A stretch of DNA of 64,000 nucleotides from positions 8,153 through 72,152 of the forward strand of contig JBAZWV010000004.1 in NCBI GenBank assembly GCA_041660225.1. Direction: 5' to 3'. This document shows, piece by piece, positions 41,004-49,048 of the stretch. The notes beneath the pieces are model-generated. The model saw only the letters and a program-made list of their open reading frames with translations, had not been told where the DNA came from and searched no databases. This stretch comes from JBAZWV01 sp041660225. Lineage in GTDB: Bacteria; Patescibacteriota; Patescibacteriia; 2-12-FULL-60-25. A program made the translations under genes and the position numbers. Each line of letters starts with the position of its first letter. Position 1 is the first letter of the stretch.

Positions 41004-41642
41004 CTAAGATTGGGGGCTGACTCGCGACACAGCGAATGCGAATCCAAAGCCACGAAACCAGTGTTGGCCAGAATGGATGCCCTTAGCGTCGAACCGGCGA
41101 CCACCGTCGTTACAGCTCGTGTGCAGCAAGTATGGAACGCCACGGGAGTCGTTGATGCTTTCGTGCATGGCAACGATGTAGTGTAGACCCATTGTTTTAA
41201 TCTCCTCATCCGCGAACTTCTCACGGATGAGGCAGGCGAGCTCGGCGTTCGGCTTGTGTAGCTCGCGCTTGAAGGCCTCGGCACGGATATTTTTCGTGAT
41301 CCGGTCGTCGTCCTCCTCGAAGAGCAAGCCCTTGAGAACGGCGACTTCGGTCGTCACGCCGTTCGTCGGCTTGAAGTCCGGCGAACGGAGTACCTCTTTG
41401 GTGCTGTCCGTCATGCGGAAGCCTTTGCCCTCGAGCCGGGTGATCCAGTCCTCGCCGGTCGATCCGTCAGAGGTGAGGCTGAAGTAGATGACATCATCTT
41501 CCTCGCGCCACGAACGGGTCGGTTCGGAAGCCGAGATTTCGCCGCGGAGAAAACGGAGCGCCGCGTCGTGGCCACCGAGCTTCTTGACGATGGCGTTGAG
41601 TTGGCCGGCGGTGAGGCCGGCGGATGCGAATTTTGCGCGCAT
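41004..41642 (-). CDS. uncharacterised 212-aa protein, CPR-type
   Basis: Named only as hypothetical. The opening (MRAKFASAGLTAGQLNAIVK, then LGG and a FLRGE element) resembles a group of unknown CPR proteins that begin with MKxKFMSxGIS and a helix. The middle is alpha/beta (DDVIYFSLTSDG); a cysteine-containing strand and a glycine-rich segment lie near the end. It is soluble. An AAGGGGAT ribosome site precedes the ATG, and a strong terminator follows, so it is a single-gene unit. Confidence 0.72.
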   Translation of the reverse strand: MRAKFASAGLTAGQLNAIVKKLGGHDAALRFLRGEISASEPTRSWREEDDVIYFSLTSDGSTGEDWITRLEGKGFRMTDSTKEVLRSPDFKPTNGVTTEVAVLKGLLFEEDDDRITKNIRAEAFKRELHKPNAELACLIREKFADEEIKTMGLHYIVAMHESINDSRGVPYLLHTSCNDGGRRFDAKGIHSGQHWFRGFGFAFAVSRVSPQS

Positions 41643-41711
41643 GATTGTATCCCCTTGGGCTCATTTGCCCGCTTCGTTTCCTCTTATCCGAGGAGGAACC
41701 ATGGCCCGCGT

Positions 41712-41759
41712 GGTCATAGCGAGAAATGGCCAAGTTTTAAGCCACTTTTCGCTATGACC
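41712..41759. repeat. 19-bp inverted repeat
   Basis: The arms 41712-41730 and 41741-41759 match at 17 of 19 positions around a 10-base loop. It lies between the divergent 212-aa gene and rplU. No T run follows on either side, so it is not an ordinary terminator. Confidence 0.75.
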
Positions 41760-41844
41760 AATCGCAAGTCTTATCAAAGAACCATGCTCACTCATATACC
41801 TAAACGCCTTATTTGTAAAGCCATGACTCGTTGATCGCATGGGT

Positions 41845-41873
41845 TTGACAGAATCCTGGGATTTCTGTATCCT
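41845..41873 (+). promoter_or_regulatory. leaderless rplU promoter
   Basis: Consensus TTGACA (41845-41850), 17-bp spacer, TATCCT (41868-41873). The ATG at 41883 is nine bases beyond, leaving a leader of two or three bases. Confidence 0.85.
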
Positions 41874-41882
41874 CCCCGCACT

Positions 41883-42191
41883 ATGATTGCCGTCATCAAG
41901 ACCGGAGGGAAGCAGTATGTCGTCCAAGAAGGCGACGTTTTGACCGTTGAAATGTTGGCTGCCGAACAAGGCGCCAAGGTTTCATTCGATGTCCTGCTCA
42001 TGGCAGAAGCCGACGGATCGAAGGTGGATCTCGGAGAGCCGATGCTTTCAAAGACCATCGAGGCCGAAGTCGTCGCGCACGGCCGTGCCAAGAAAATCGA
42101 AGTCGTGAAGTATAAGGCCAAGAGCCGCTATCGCCGACGCGTCGGTCACCGCCAACCGTTCACCAAAGTGAAAATCGGAAAGATCGCCTAA
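41883..42191 (+). CDS. rplU: 50S ribosomal protein L21
   Basis: A 102-aa L21. AVIKTGGKQYVVQEGD at the start and YRRRVGHRQPFTKVKI at the end are the family signatures. L21 binds 23S rRNA in the large subunit. rpmA (L27), which usually follows rplU, is absent here; the next genes are on the other strand. A weak CGCC/GGCG hairpin with six T (42186-42206) may end the transcript. Confidence 0.97.
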   Translation: MIAVIKTGGKQYVVQEGDVLTVEMLAAEQGAKVSFDVLLMAEADGSKVDLGEPMLSKTIEAEVVAHGRAKKIEVVKYKAKSRYRRRVGHRQPFTKVKIGKIA

Positions 42192-42206
42192 GGGCGGTTT
42201 TTTCTT
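42186..42206 (+). terminator. weak terminator after rplU
   Basis: A short stem, CGCC with GGCG, and a TAAG loop containing the stop codon, followed by GTTTTTTCTT. Confidence 0.5.
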
Positions 42207-42260
42207 GTCTATATAGTTTAACTCCCCGACATGTGTCGAGGAGCTAGGAGGGGGAATGGG

Positions 42261-42470
42261 TCATTCTTCGTCCTTAGTGACGGGTTCGGAAATGGCTTCG
42301 TCCGTTCGTTTGAACGGTGGTGGGCTCAAGTTCCGTCTGAGAAGAGACGCGGTGTGTGACGTGCGCAAGACACGTCGCATGCCGCCTTTGCGTCTGGCGA
42401 GACATTCCGGTGATTGGCAGCCACGATCCTCGGCTAATAGCATTCTGCAATCCGGACAATACGCATCCAT
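42261..42470 (-). CDS. small zinc-ribbon-like protein, 69 aa
   Basis: Not a named family. MDAYCPDCRMLLAEDRGCQS continues to PECL, giving four cysteines as C-x2-C...C-x4-C, which fits a small zinc-binding site. The rest is basic, with Ser/Pro, and likely disordered. The ATG at 42470 is chosen because GGAGG lies five bases upstream; an in-frame TTG four codons earlier is part of that site. It is 40 bases after recR at the end of the dnaB-ybaB-recR run, so a nucleic-acid-related role is possible. Confidence 0.62.
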   Translation of the reverse strand: MDAYCPDCRMLLAEDRGCQSPECLARRKGGMRRVLRTSHTASLLRRNLSPPPFKRTDEAISEPVTKDEE

Positions 42471-42510
42471 GGTGACCTCCAATGTTTGGTTGTCGTATCA
42501 AAAGAAAGAG

Positions 42511-43119
42511 CTACGAAGATTTGCGGCGGTTGGTGAGAGCATCAGCCACCGTTGCTCCGTCAGCATATTCGATCTGGGCACCGGAGGGAAGACCGCGGGC
42601 AAGGCGCGAGATCGAAAGCGGAAGTCCTTTGATCTGATTCATCAAATAGAGAGCGGTTGTGTCGCCGTTGATATCCGGATCAAACGCAAGAATCAACTCG
42701 CGGATCTCTGAGCCGTCAGTGCGTACGCGTTTTAAGAGATCGGCAATCGCAAGTGTTTCGGGCGTGCGTCCTTCGATCGGGTCCAGAAGTCCACCGAGGA
42801 CGTGATAGAGACCCTTGAACACGCCTGAATCTTCGATGACCTGAAGATCCTGATTGGTTGCGACAACACAGAGGACATCTTTGTCACGTGCAGGATCCGC
42901 GCAGATCGAACAGACGGAGGTATCGGTCCATCGACCACACACGTTGCAACGAACGACCTGGTCCGCAAGCGCCATGAGTGCCTGTGCAAAGCGACGGATG
43001 CGTTCTTTTGGAAGCGTGACAAGCCAATAGGCGTAGCGTAACGCGGCCCGGGGACCGACACCGGGGAGTCCGTCGAATTCGGCGGCAGCATCGTGGATGG
43101 CCGGGGGAACGCGACTCAT
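42511..43119 (-). CDS. recR: RecR recombination mediator
   Basis: A 202-aa RecR. It has an N-terminal helix-hairpin-helix (FDGLPGVGPRAALRYAYWL), a four-cysteine zinc finger (CNVCGRWTDTSVCSIC), a Toprim domain with CVVATNQDLQVIE and DPDINGDTT, and a C-terminal SRLARGLPSG segment. RecR with RecO and RecF loads RecA onto gapped DNA. It overlaps the ybaB gene by four bases (ATGA), the usual coupling of this pair. Confidence 0.96.
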   Translation of the reverse strand: MSRVPPAIHDAAAEFDGLPGVGPRAALRYAYWLVTLPKERIRRFAQALMALADQVVRCNVCGRWTDTSVCSICADPARDKDVLCVVATNQDLQVIEDSGVFKGLYHVLGGLLDPIEGRTPETLAIADLLKRVRTDGSEIRELILAFDPDINGDTTALYLMNQIKGLPLSISRLARGLPSGAQIEYADGATVADALTNRRKSS

Positions 43120-43427
43120 TTTTTCATCAAACCCTGCATTTCACCGGCGAGATCAAGGCCGCCAAGATCTTTGAGCTTTGATGCCATGACCTTTTGCACC
43201 TTTTCAACGCTGTCGTTGACGGCTTCTTTTACAAGACCCTCGAGACGGGTTTTGTCACTCATCAGTTCTTGATCAATCGTCACGGAGCTGACTTTCTGAT
43301 TGCCATCCATCACGATTTTTACCTTGCCCCACCCCGATGATCCTTCGATACGCTCGTCTGCGAGCACCGATTGAATGGATTTGGCTTTGTCGCGAAGGTC
43401 TTTGAATTGTTTGAGTTTGGAAAACAT
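43116..43427 (-). CDS. ybaB: YbaB/EbfC nucleoid-associated protein
   Basis: A 103-aa protein of the YbaB/EbfC family, a dimeric DNA-binding protein. The N-terminal helix, the GWGKVKIVMDGNQKVSSVTID strand pair and the C-terminal SKLKDLGGLDLAGEMQGLMK match the family. It sits between dnaB and recR and is translationally coupled to recR through ATGA. In many bacteria the order is dnaX-ybaB-recR; here dnaB takes the upstream place. Confidence 0.93.
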   Translation of the reverse strand: MFSKLKQFKDLRDKAKSIQSVLADERIEGSSGWGKVKIVMDGNQKVSSVTIDQELMSDKTRLEGLVKEAVNDSVEKVQKVMASKLKDLGGLDLAGEMQGLMKK

Positions 43428-43450
43428 AGATAGAGAGAGGGTACAGACTT

Positions 43451-44926
43451 TTAGATCGGATTTGAAGAGGTGATCGGAGTGTTCGGGTCAAACGACGGGG
43501 GAGCTTCGTAGCCGCCGGCGAGCGCGGGAGCTTCGTGGCCTGGCGGGAGTTGGGGCGCGCCGCCTTGGCCTTTGGAGAGGTTGCGGAAGCTCGCGCGCGA
43601 CGCGTCGAAGTAGAGTTTGACGAGACCGGTGGGTCCGTTGCGGTGTTTGGCGATGTGGATTTCTGCGATATTGCGTTCGTCGGGCGAAAGATCCTCAAGA
43701 CGATAGTTTCGATCCGCGGCTTTGCGGTAGATGAAGAGCACGATGTCGGCGTCTTGTTCGATGGAACCTGATTCACGGAGGTGGGCGAGACGCGGGATTG
43801 CCGGTTTTTGCAATTCCACCTGACGCGAAAGCTGTGAGAGCGCGAGGATGGGCACGTTGAGCTCGCGGGCCATCGCTTTGAGGCCACGCGTGATTTCGGT
43901 GACTTCTTGCACGCGGTTGTCTGAATTACCTCCACTGCGCGATTCCATGAGCTGCAAGTAGTCAATGACGAGAAGCCCGAGGCCGTGTTCCATCTGTAAG
44001 CGTCGCGCTTTCGTACGGATTTCCATGATATTCGCGCTGGCTGAATCGTCAATGTAGATCGGTGCTTCGGAGAGGACGCCGAGCGCGTGGCTGATACGTG
44101 AGAAGTCGTCGTTCGTGCCGTCGTCAGAGAGGTGGCCAGAGCGCATACGCCACAAGTCCACGCCTGCTTCCGAACACAGCATGCGGTCGACGAGCTGATC
44201 TTTGCTCATTTCCAGTGAGAACACGCCAACAGGCACTTTGCCTTTGACGGCAGCGTGGCGGGCGATATCAAGCGCGAACGACGTCTTTCCACAGGCGGGA
44301 CGGGCGGCGAGAATGACGAGGTCGCTGCGCTGCAATCCGGACAAAAGATTATCCAAATCCGTGTAGCCAGTCGCGACACCGCGAAGTTTTCCTTTTTCGC
44401 GGTGGACTTCGTCAATGCGCTCGAACGCGGTATCAAGAATGTCGTGAATCGGCGTGAAGCCGGCTTTGAGGAAACGGCGCGAAACGTTGAAGAGTTTTTG
44501 TTCGGCGAGATCAAGAACGACTTCAACATCTTCGGCTTGTTCGTATCCGAGTGCGGAAATATCCGAAGCCGCATTCAAGAGACGACGCAGCGTCGCTTTC
44601 TTCTGCACGATATCTGCGTAATTGACGACGTGGCTCGCCGTCGGCACGCTGTTCGAAAGCTGGATGAGATACGCGCGACCGCCGATGCGTTCGAGTTCGT
44701 TTTTTTCTCCCAGACGGTTGGCAAGTGAGAGCAGATCGACCGGTTCGTGTTTGCGGTACAGCTCCGACATCGCCTCGAAAATGGCGCGATGCTTATCCGC
44801 GTAAAAATCTTCGGCGTTAATGCGGTCGCCAACTTTAATGATCGCATCTTTATCGAGCAATAACGCGCCGATAAGCGATTGCTCGGCCTCAAGGTTTTGA
44901 GGTGTGAGTTTCTCGACGGTGCTCAT
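43451..44926 (-). CDS. dnaB: DnaB, replicative DNA helicase
   Basis: A 491-aa hexameric helicase. The N-terminal domain opens with PQNLEAEQSLIGALLLD; the RecA-like ATPase domain has GYTDLDNLLSGL, Walker A RPACGKTSFALD (the usual ARPSMGKT is changed to CGKT), Walker B LLVIDYLQLM, and ALSQLSRQVE. The C-terminal 45 residues are Pro/Gly/Ala-rich and probably disordered. No intein is present. It is the first gene of dnaB-ybaB-recR, and its promoter (TTGCCG-17-TAAGGT) ends nine bases before the ATG. Confidence 0.97.
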   Translation of the reverse strand: MSTVEKLTPQNLEAEQSLIGALLLDKDAIIKVGDRINAEDFYADKHRAIFEAMSELYRKHEPVDLLSLANRLGEKNELERIGGRAYLIQLSNSVPTASHVVNYADIVQKKATLRRLLNAASDISALGYEQAEDVEVVLDLAEQKLFNVSRRFLKAGFTPIHDILDTAFERIDEVHREKGKLRGVATGYTDLDNLLSGLQRSDLVILAARPACGKTSFALDIARHAAVKGKVPVGVFSLEMSKDQLVDRMLCSEAGVDLWRMRSGHLSDDGTNDDFSRISHALGVLSEAPIYIDDSASANIMEIRTKARRLQMEHGLGLLVIDYLQLMESRSGGNSDNRVQEVTEITRGLKAMARELNVPILALSQLSRQVELQKPAIPRLAHLRESGSIEQDADIVLFIYRKAADRNYRLEDLSPDERNIAEIHIAKHRNGPTGLVKLYFDASRASFRNLSKGQGGAPQLPPGHEAPALAGGYEAPPSFDPNTPITSSNPI

Positions 44927-44935
44927 ATTGGTCGG

Positions 44936-44964
44936 ACCTTATCGCTCCGTCGTTCAGGCGGCAA
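44936..44964 (-). promoter_or_regulatory. leaderless dnaB promoter
   Basis: On the minus strand TTGCCG (44964-44959), 17-bp spacer, TAAGGT (44941-44936), nine bases before the ATG. Confidence 0.75.
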
Positions 44965-44990
44965 GGCGCAAAAGTGCTATACTTTTCCGC

Positions 44991-46133
44991 ATGTTGCGCA
45001 CACGGTCGCCGTTTCTTTCAGCGTTTCTCGTCCTCGTCGGAACGATCATCGGCGCCGGTGTCTTCGGCGTCCCCCTCGTGTTCTCCCGCATGGGTCTTCT
45101 CGTCGGGAGTCTTGCGTTTTGGGGCGTGGCATTGTTGGTGTTAGCATCGCACCTGTTGTTTGCTGAAGTCATCGCTCGAGACGGCAAGCAACGACGATTA
45201 CCGGGCTATGTTGGCAATGTGTTAGGGCGTTGGGCAGAGCATGCGGCGGTTATCAGTCATTCGTTTCATTTGATCGGATCGAACCTTGCGTATTTGATCT
45301 TAGGAGGAGAGTTTTTAGCCGTACTCACAGCGTCCGTTTTGCCGAATGTGCACGTGATCGGTTGGCAGACGGTTTTTTGGGTGGGGGGTGCCGTAACGGT
45401 TCTTGCGGGCATTCACGTGATGACACGCGTCGAATCGTTCATGGCGTGGATCGAGATTTCATCGATGGCACTCATCGCAGGTCTGGCATTTTTTTTCATC
45501 AAATATCCCGTCACGGTTTCGCTTGACTGGTCGCAGGCAACGGTCGGTCTCGGCGTTTTTTTGTTCGCCCTTTCCGGATTGAGCGTGATGCCGGAGGTCT
45601 ATGAGCTCACGGGTCGTCGTATCGGTCTGACGCGAAGAGTGACGATCGCATCTACTGCGCTTACCGCGCTGCTGACATGGTTGTTCGGTATCGGTATGTA
45701 TCTGGCTGCGGGTGGACGGGAGCTGGGCACTGCTGCGGAGATCGCGTTGATTTTGCCTCCCGGGATCGGTTGGTTGATTCCATTTTTCGGATTCTTTGCG
45801 GTCGCCACCTCGTATCTCACCACGGCCTTCGATTTACGGGCGATGTGCGTGTACGATCTCAAATGGCGCTCGTCGGTCGCGTCTCTTCTGGCACTTGGAA
45901 CTCCGTTCGCCTTGTTATTTTTTACAACTCGAAATTTCTTTACGACCATCGACGTTGTCGGCGCTATCTTTAGCGGCACAAACGCGCTCTTGATTACCCT
46001 CGTGGCATTCGTGCTGATGCGTCGTTCTAAAAAGCGCGTTCCGTTTTGGTGGCGAACCCTGGTTCCGTTAGCCGCTGCTGCGCTTTTCCTTTTTGTGATC
46101 CTTCAACGTGTAGCCACATCTGGTGTACACTGA
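44991..46133 (+). CDS. aromatic amino-acid permease (Trp/Tyr family)
   Basis: A 380-aa transporter with about eleven membrane segments of the tryptophan/tyrosine permease (APC-like) family. The first helix carries GTIIGAGVFGVPLVFSRMG, the glycine-rich substrate/ion motif of this fold. Such proteins import aromatic amino acids by proton symport; auxotrophy is expected in CPR bacteria, so uptake would make sense. The ATG at 44991 is chosen because TGCTATACT, an extended -10 box, lies seven bases upstream and within the longer reading. Confidence 0.87.
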   Translation: MLRTRSPFLSAFLVLVGTIIGAGVFGVPLVFSRMGLLVGSLAFWGVALLVLASHLLFAEVIARDGKQRRLPGYVGNVLGRWAEHAAVISHSFHLIGSNLAYLILGGEFLAVLTASVLPNVHVIGWQTVFWVGGAVTVLAGIHVMTRVESFMAWIEISSMALIAGLAFFFIKYPVTVSLDWSQATVGLGVFLFALSGLSVMPEVYELTGRRIGLTRRVTIASTALTALLTWLFGIGMYLAAGGRELGTAAEIALILPPGIGWLIPFFGFFAVATSYLTTAFDLRAMCVYDLKWRSSVASLLALGTPFALLFFTTRNFFTTIDVVGAIFSGTNALLITLVAFVLMRRSKKRVPFWWRTLVPLAAAALFLFVILQRVATSGVH

Positions 46134-46140
46134 CGAGCAT

Positions 46141-46548
46141 ATGTGGCTTCGTTATCTCGTTATTTCATTTTTGAACCTCGTGATGGGGCTCCTGACGCTC
46201 GTCATCTTGCTGGCGTACATTTTGCCCACGGATAGCCCGTCGCTCCTGTTGCAAGCCGTCGGGTGGATGATCGGATTCGCGTTCGCGTTCATTTTTTCAC
46301 ACTGGGCGTTTTCAAAAAAAATTCCTGATCGAAAAGACGCGCTGATGCTGGTTGTATTTCATATCGCGTTTTTTCTTCTCATCTACGCCTTATACGGAAT
46401 ATTGATTTCGGATCGCGGCGTCGGCGTCATCGTTTCATTGGAACTCGTCATTCAACTCGTGCTCGAAGTGATTGCGATCTTGCTCGCGGCGTACCATTTG
46501 CGACGGAGAAAGCTGCAGTCGATGTTGGGGGAAGGAAGAATGATCTAA
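46141..46548 (+). CDS. four-segment membrane protein, 135 aa
   Basis: Not recognised. Four hydrophobic segments (about 3-28, 38-60, 70-92 and 98-122) and a basic C-terminus (LRRRKLQ). It could be a GtrA-like or other small flippase-type protein, but no motif confirms this. The ATG at 46141 lies nine bases after TACACT and eight bases after the permease stop. Its end overlaps the end of folD by four bases. Confidence 0.75.
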   Translation: MWLRYLVISFLNLVMGLLTLVILLAYILPTDSPSLLLQAVGWMIGFAFAFIFSHWAFSKKIPDRKDALMLVVFHIAFFLLIYALYGILISDRGVGVIVSLELVIQLVLEVIAILLAAYHLRRRKLQSMLGEGRMI

Positions 46549-47387
46549 ACGCTGATACCCCGACGTCGCTTAGCGAGCGTCACAACGTTTTTTAATAGCA
46601 GCGCAACGGTCATCGGTCCCACGCCGCCGGGGACTGGGGAGAGCCAGCCGGGGATGTCAGAAGTATTTTCCGCATCGACATCGCCGACGAGTTTTCCGTC
46701 GGGGAGGCGGTTGGTGCCGACATCGATGACGCACGCATTTGATTTGATGAGATCACGTGTGAGAAATTTCGGTTTGCCGACAGCAACTACGATGATGTCG
46801 GCATCTTTCACAACGGATGGATCGAGATCGTTCGGTCCGTATACTTCGACGTTACAGCCAGCGACCTTGAGCAAGCGTTCAAGCGGGTCACTGAAATTTT
46901 CCGAATTGGCGATGATGACGGCTCCGGCGGAACGCAAATCAACCGGTGTCGCACCGATGAGACGCAGGATGCTCTCGTGAACCGGTGGGAAGAGTGTTCC
47001 GGCTCCGGCGAGAATTGCATCCGCGTTATCCGGGTGAAAGCCGTCAGCGTCTTTGCGCATATCCATTGCGGCGATGAGCGCATCCGCGTCGTGTCCGTCG
47101 GGAAGAGGGAGCTGGATCAGGATGGCATCCACTTCTTCATCACCATTCCATTCCTCGATGATGCCAAGAAGTTCTTCGTCGGCCATGCTCGCAGGAACGC
47201 GACGAATGTCCGTTTCGATTCCGACGTCCGCGCACGCTTTTTCTTTCAAGCTGACATAGGTGTGCGAGGCCGGATCATCGCCAACAAGAAGCACACCGAG
47301 TCGTGCGACGATGCCGGTATTTTCGATATCGCGTTTCACGTTTTCGCGAATGGAAGACGCAAGCGATTTTCCGTCGATGAGGTTCAT
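46545..47387 (-). CDS. folD: FolD, methylenetetrahydrofolate dehydrogenase/cyclohydrolase
   Basis: A 280-aa bifunctional enzyme that interconverts 5,10-methylene-, methenyl- and 10-formyl-tetrahydrofolate. The start LIDGKSLA, the YVSLKEKAC motif with the catalytic lysine, QLPLPDG, and the end PGGVGPMTVALL are diagnostic. The cofactor-site GRSxxVG loop is altered to ANSENFSDP. It follows glyA, which supplies its substrate. The ATG at 47387 has no ribosome site of its own and overlaps, as ATGA, the stop of a 39-codon leader ORF; a TTG at 47423 with GAGGAA upstream is an alternative start. Confidence 0.93.
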   Translation of the reverse strand: MNLIDGKSLASSIRENVKRDIENTGIVARLGVLLVGDDPASHTYVSLKEKACADVGIETDIRRVPASMADEELLGIIEEWNGDEEVDAILIQLPLPDGHDADALIAAMDMRKDADGFHPDNADAILAGAGTLFPPVHESILRLIGATPVDLRSAGAVIIANSENFSDPLERLLKVAGCNVEVYGPNDLDPSVVKDADIIVVAVGKPKFLTRDLIKSNACVIDVGTNRLPDGKLVGDVDAENTSDIPGWLSPVPGGVGPMTVALLLKNVVTLAKRRRGISV

Positions 47388-47503
47388 GCGCGAGAGGATA
47401 CCGCGGACTGGATATCTTGACAATCCATACGTTCCTCGATATCTTCATCGCAACGTTTCTTCGGAAATGGAGAACTTAATAGGTCCGCAAAAACCATTCT
47501 CAT
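47384..47503 (-). CDS. possible 39-aa leader peptide coupled to folD
   Basis: An ATG at 47503 lies eight bases after a strong GGAGG site (CTGGAGGTAAAAGG). It opens a 39-codon frame, MRMVFADLLSSPFPKKRCDE and on, that ends in an ATGA overlap with the folD start. No homology is recognised. The ribosome site and the exact overlap are better than chance would usually give, but a random frame remains possible. Confidence 0.4.
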   Translation of the reverse strand: MRMVFADLLSSPFPKKRCDEDIEERMDCQDIQSAVSSRA

Positions 47504-47654
47504 CCTTTTACCTCCAGGGATGAGGTGGTTCCAGGGACAGAGCAGGCGGCAGCGGATCCCGTCGCGTCCAGCAGCAACAGAGCCGGACGCAATGCTCCAC
47601 TCCTTGGTTTGGACAATGAACCTTTCTTCCAAGACGCTCATCAGCGTCTTTTCG

Positions 47655-48992
47655 TTATGCTCCAGGAATCGGGAAGCGATTGCAGAGCGTGCGTACTTCT
47701 TCGCGAAGTGTCGTGTAGAATGGATCGGATGCAAGTGATGAGGTGAATTCTTTCATCAAGGCGATGCGCGCTTCTTTCTCCGTCGACATTTGTTTATCCT
47801 TTATATGTTCTGCAACCTGGTGAATCCAGTTCGCAATGGTTTTCATGTCTTCCGTGCCCATGCCGCGTGTCGTCGCCGCGGGCGTACCGATACGCAATCC
47901 GGATGGATAGAGTGCCGAACCTTGATCGTTTGGAACGGTGTTCATGTTCGCGTAGAGACCGATACGTTCGAGCGCAAGATGGAAAAACTTTCCGCGTCCA
48001 GCGCCTGTCGCAGTGAAGTCCAAAAGCAGCAAGTGATTGTCCGTTCCGTTTGAGACGAGACTGAACCCGTGAGATGTCAGCGCATCGGCAAGAGCTTTTG
48101 CATTCGTGACAACACTCGCCGCGTACGTTTTGAATGAGGGTGAAGCAGCTTCTGCAAGCGCAACGCCGATTCCGGCAATCGTATTGAGGTGAGGACCGCC
48201 CTGAAGACCCGGGATGATTGCTTTATCGATTTTGGATGCGATGTCCGGATCTTTTGCGATTCCTTTTTCCGTTGCCATGATCATTGCGCCGCGCGGACCA
48301 CGAAGCGTTTTGTGTGTCGTTGTTGTGACGAGATGGACATGCGGAACGGGACTTTCGTGTGCGCCGCCTGCGACAAGACCCGCGATGTGTGAAATATCCG
48401 CGACGAGATACGCGCCAACTTCATCCGCAACCTTTGCGAACTCCGCGAACGGAATCGCGCGAGGAACTGCCGTGCCTCCGCACCAGATCAATTTCGGTTT
48501 GTGTTCGAGTGCGAGTTTCTTGATCTCTTCGAAATTGAATGATCCGTCTGCGTTCAACGGATACGGAACGCTCTTCCAGAGTTTTGCCGTCGCATTGTGT
48601 TTCCAGCCGTGCGTGAGATGTCCGCCCGCGAGAAGATCCAATCCCATGAATGTTTCTCCTGGCTCAAGCAACGCGAGATAGACTGCGAGGTTGGCGGGAC
48701 TTCCGGAATACGGCTGCACGTTCACGTATGGAACGCCGAATAATTTCTTTGCGCGTTCTTGGACAAGCGTTTCAACTTTGTCCGCGACTTCGTTGCCGGT
48801 GTAGTAGCGGCGGCCGGGATATCCTTCCGCGTATTTATCACTCAACGTTGACGCAAGTGCTTCGAGCACGGCGGCGGAGGTGTGATTTTCGGACGGGATC
48901 AGCTCGAGGCCGTCACGTTGGCGTGCGGTTTCTTCGTCGAGCAATGTGAGGATCTCAGGATCTTGAGATCGCAGGTGGTCGAATGTCGGCAT
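47655..48992 (-). CDS. glyA: GlyA, serine hydroxymethyltransferase
   Basis: A 445-aa pyridoxal-phosphate enzyme that converts serine and tetrahydrofolate to glycine and methylene-tetrahydrofolate. Motifs: ELIPSENHTS, YAEGYPGRRYY, the PLP lysine in TTTTHKTLRGPRG, PGLQGGPH and the C-terminal LRIGTPAATTRGM. Length is slightly above the 415-420 of E. coli because of a longer C-terminus. It lies upstream of folD in the same direction, a logical one-carbon pair, and is divergent from murC with interlocked promoters. Confidence 0.97.
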   Translation of the reverse strand: MPTFDHLRSQDPEILTLLDEETARQRDGLELIPSENHTSAAVLEALASTLSDKYAEGYPGRRYYTGNEVADKVETLVQERAKKLFGVPYVNVQPYSGSPANLAVYLALLEPGETFMGLDLLAGGHLTHGWKHNATAKLWKSVPYPLNADGSFNFEEIKKLALEHKPKLIWCGGTAVPRAIPFAEFAKVADEVGAYLVADISHIAGLVAGGAHESPVPHVHLVTTTTHKTLRGPRGAMIMATEKGIAKDPDIASKIDKAIIPGLQGGPHLNTIAGIGVALAEAASPSFKTYAASVVTNAKALADALTSHGFSLVSNGTDNHLLLLDFTATGAGRGKFFHLALERIGLYANMNTVPNDQGSALYPSGLRIGTPAATTRGMGTEDMKTIANWIHQVAEHIKDKQMSTEKEARIALMKEFTSSLASDPFYTTLREEVRTLCNRFPIPGA

Positions 48993-48998
48993 GCCGAG

Positions 48999-49041
48999 AT
49001 GGTACGTGTGGGTTGGCTGATTGACAATATTCGCGTAATCT
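48999..49041. promoter_or_regulatory. interlocked divergent glyA and murC promoters
   Basis: glyA (minus): TTGTCA (49027-49022), 17-bp spacer, TACCAT (49004-48999), six bases from its ATG. murC (plus): TTGGCT (49013-49018), 17-bp spacer, TAATCT (49036-49041), seven bases from its ATG. Each -35 box lies in the other's spacer. Confidence 0.75.
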
Positions 49042-49048
49042 AGCGTCC

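Noticed and set aside
47504..47654. Possible folate (THF) riboswitch or SRP RNA between glyA and folD
   Set aside because: I looked for the conserved THF-riboswitch core and the SRP GGAAG/GCAGCC motif and found neither.
47384..47734. The long form (116 codons) of the ORF upstream of folD
   Set aside because: The first 77 codons overlap the 3' end of glyA and lack a ribosome site. Only the 39-codon form from 47503 is considered possible.
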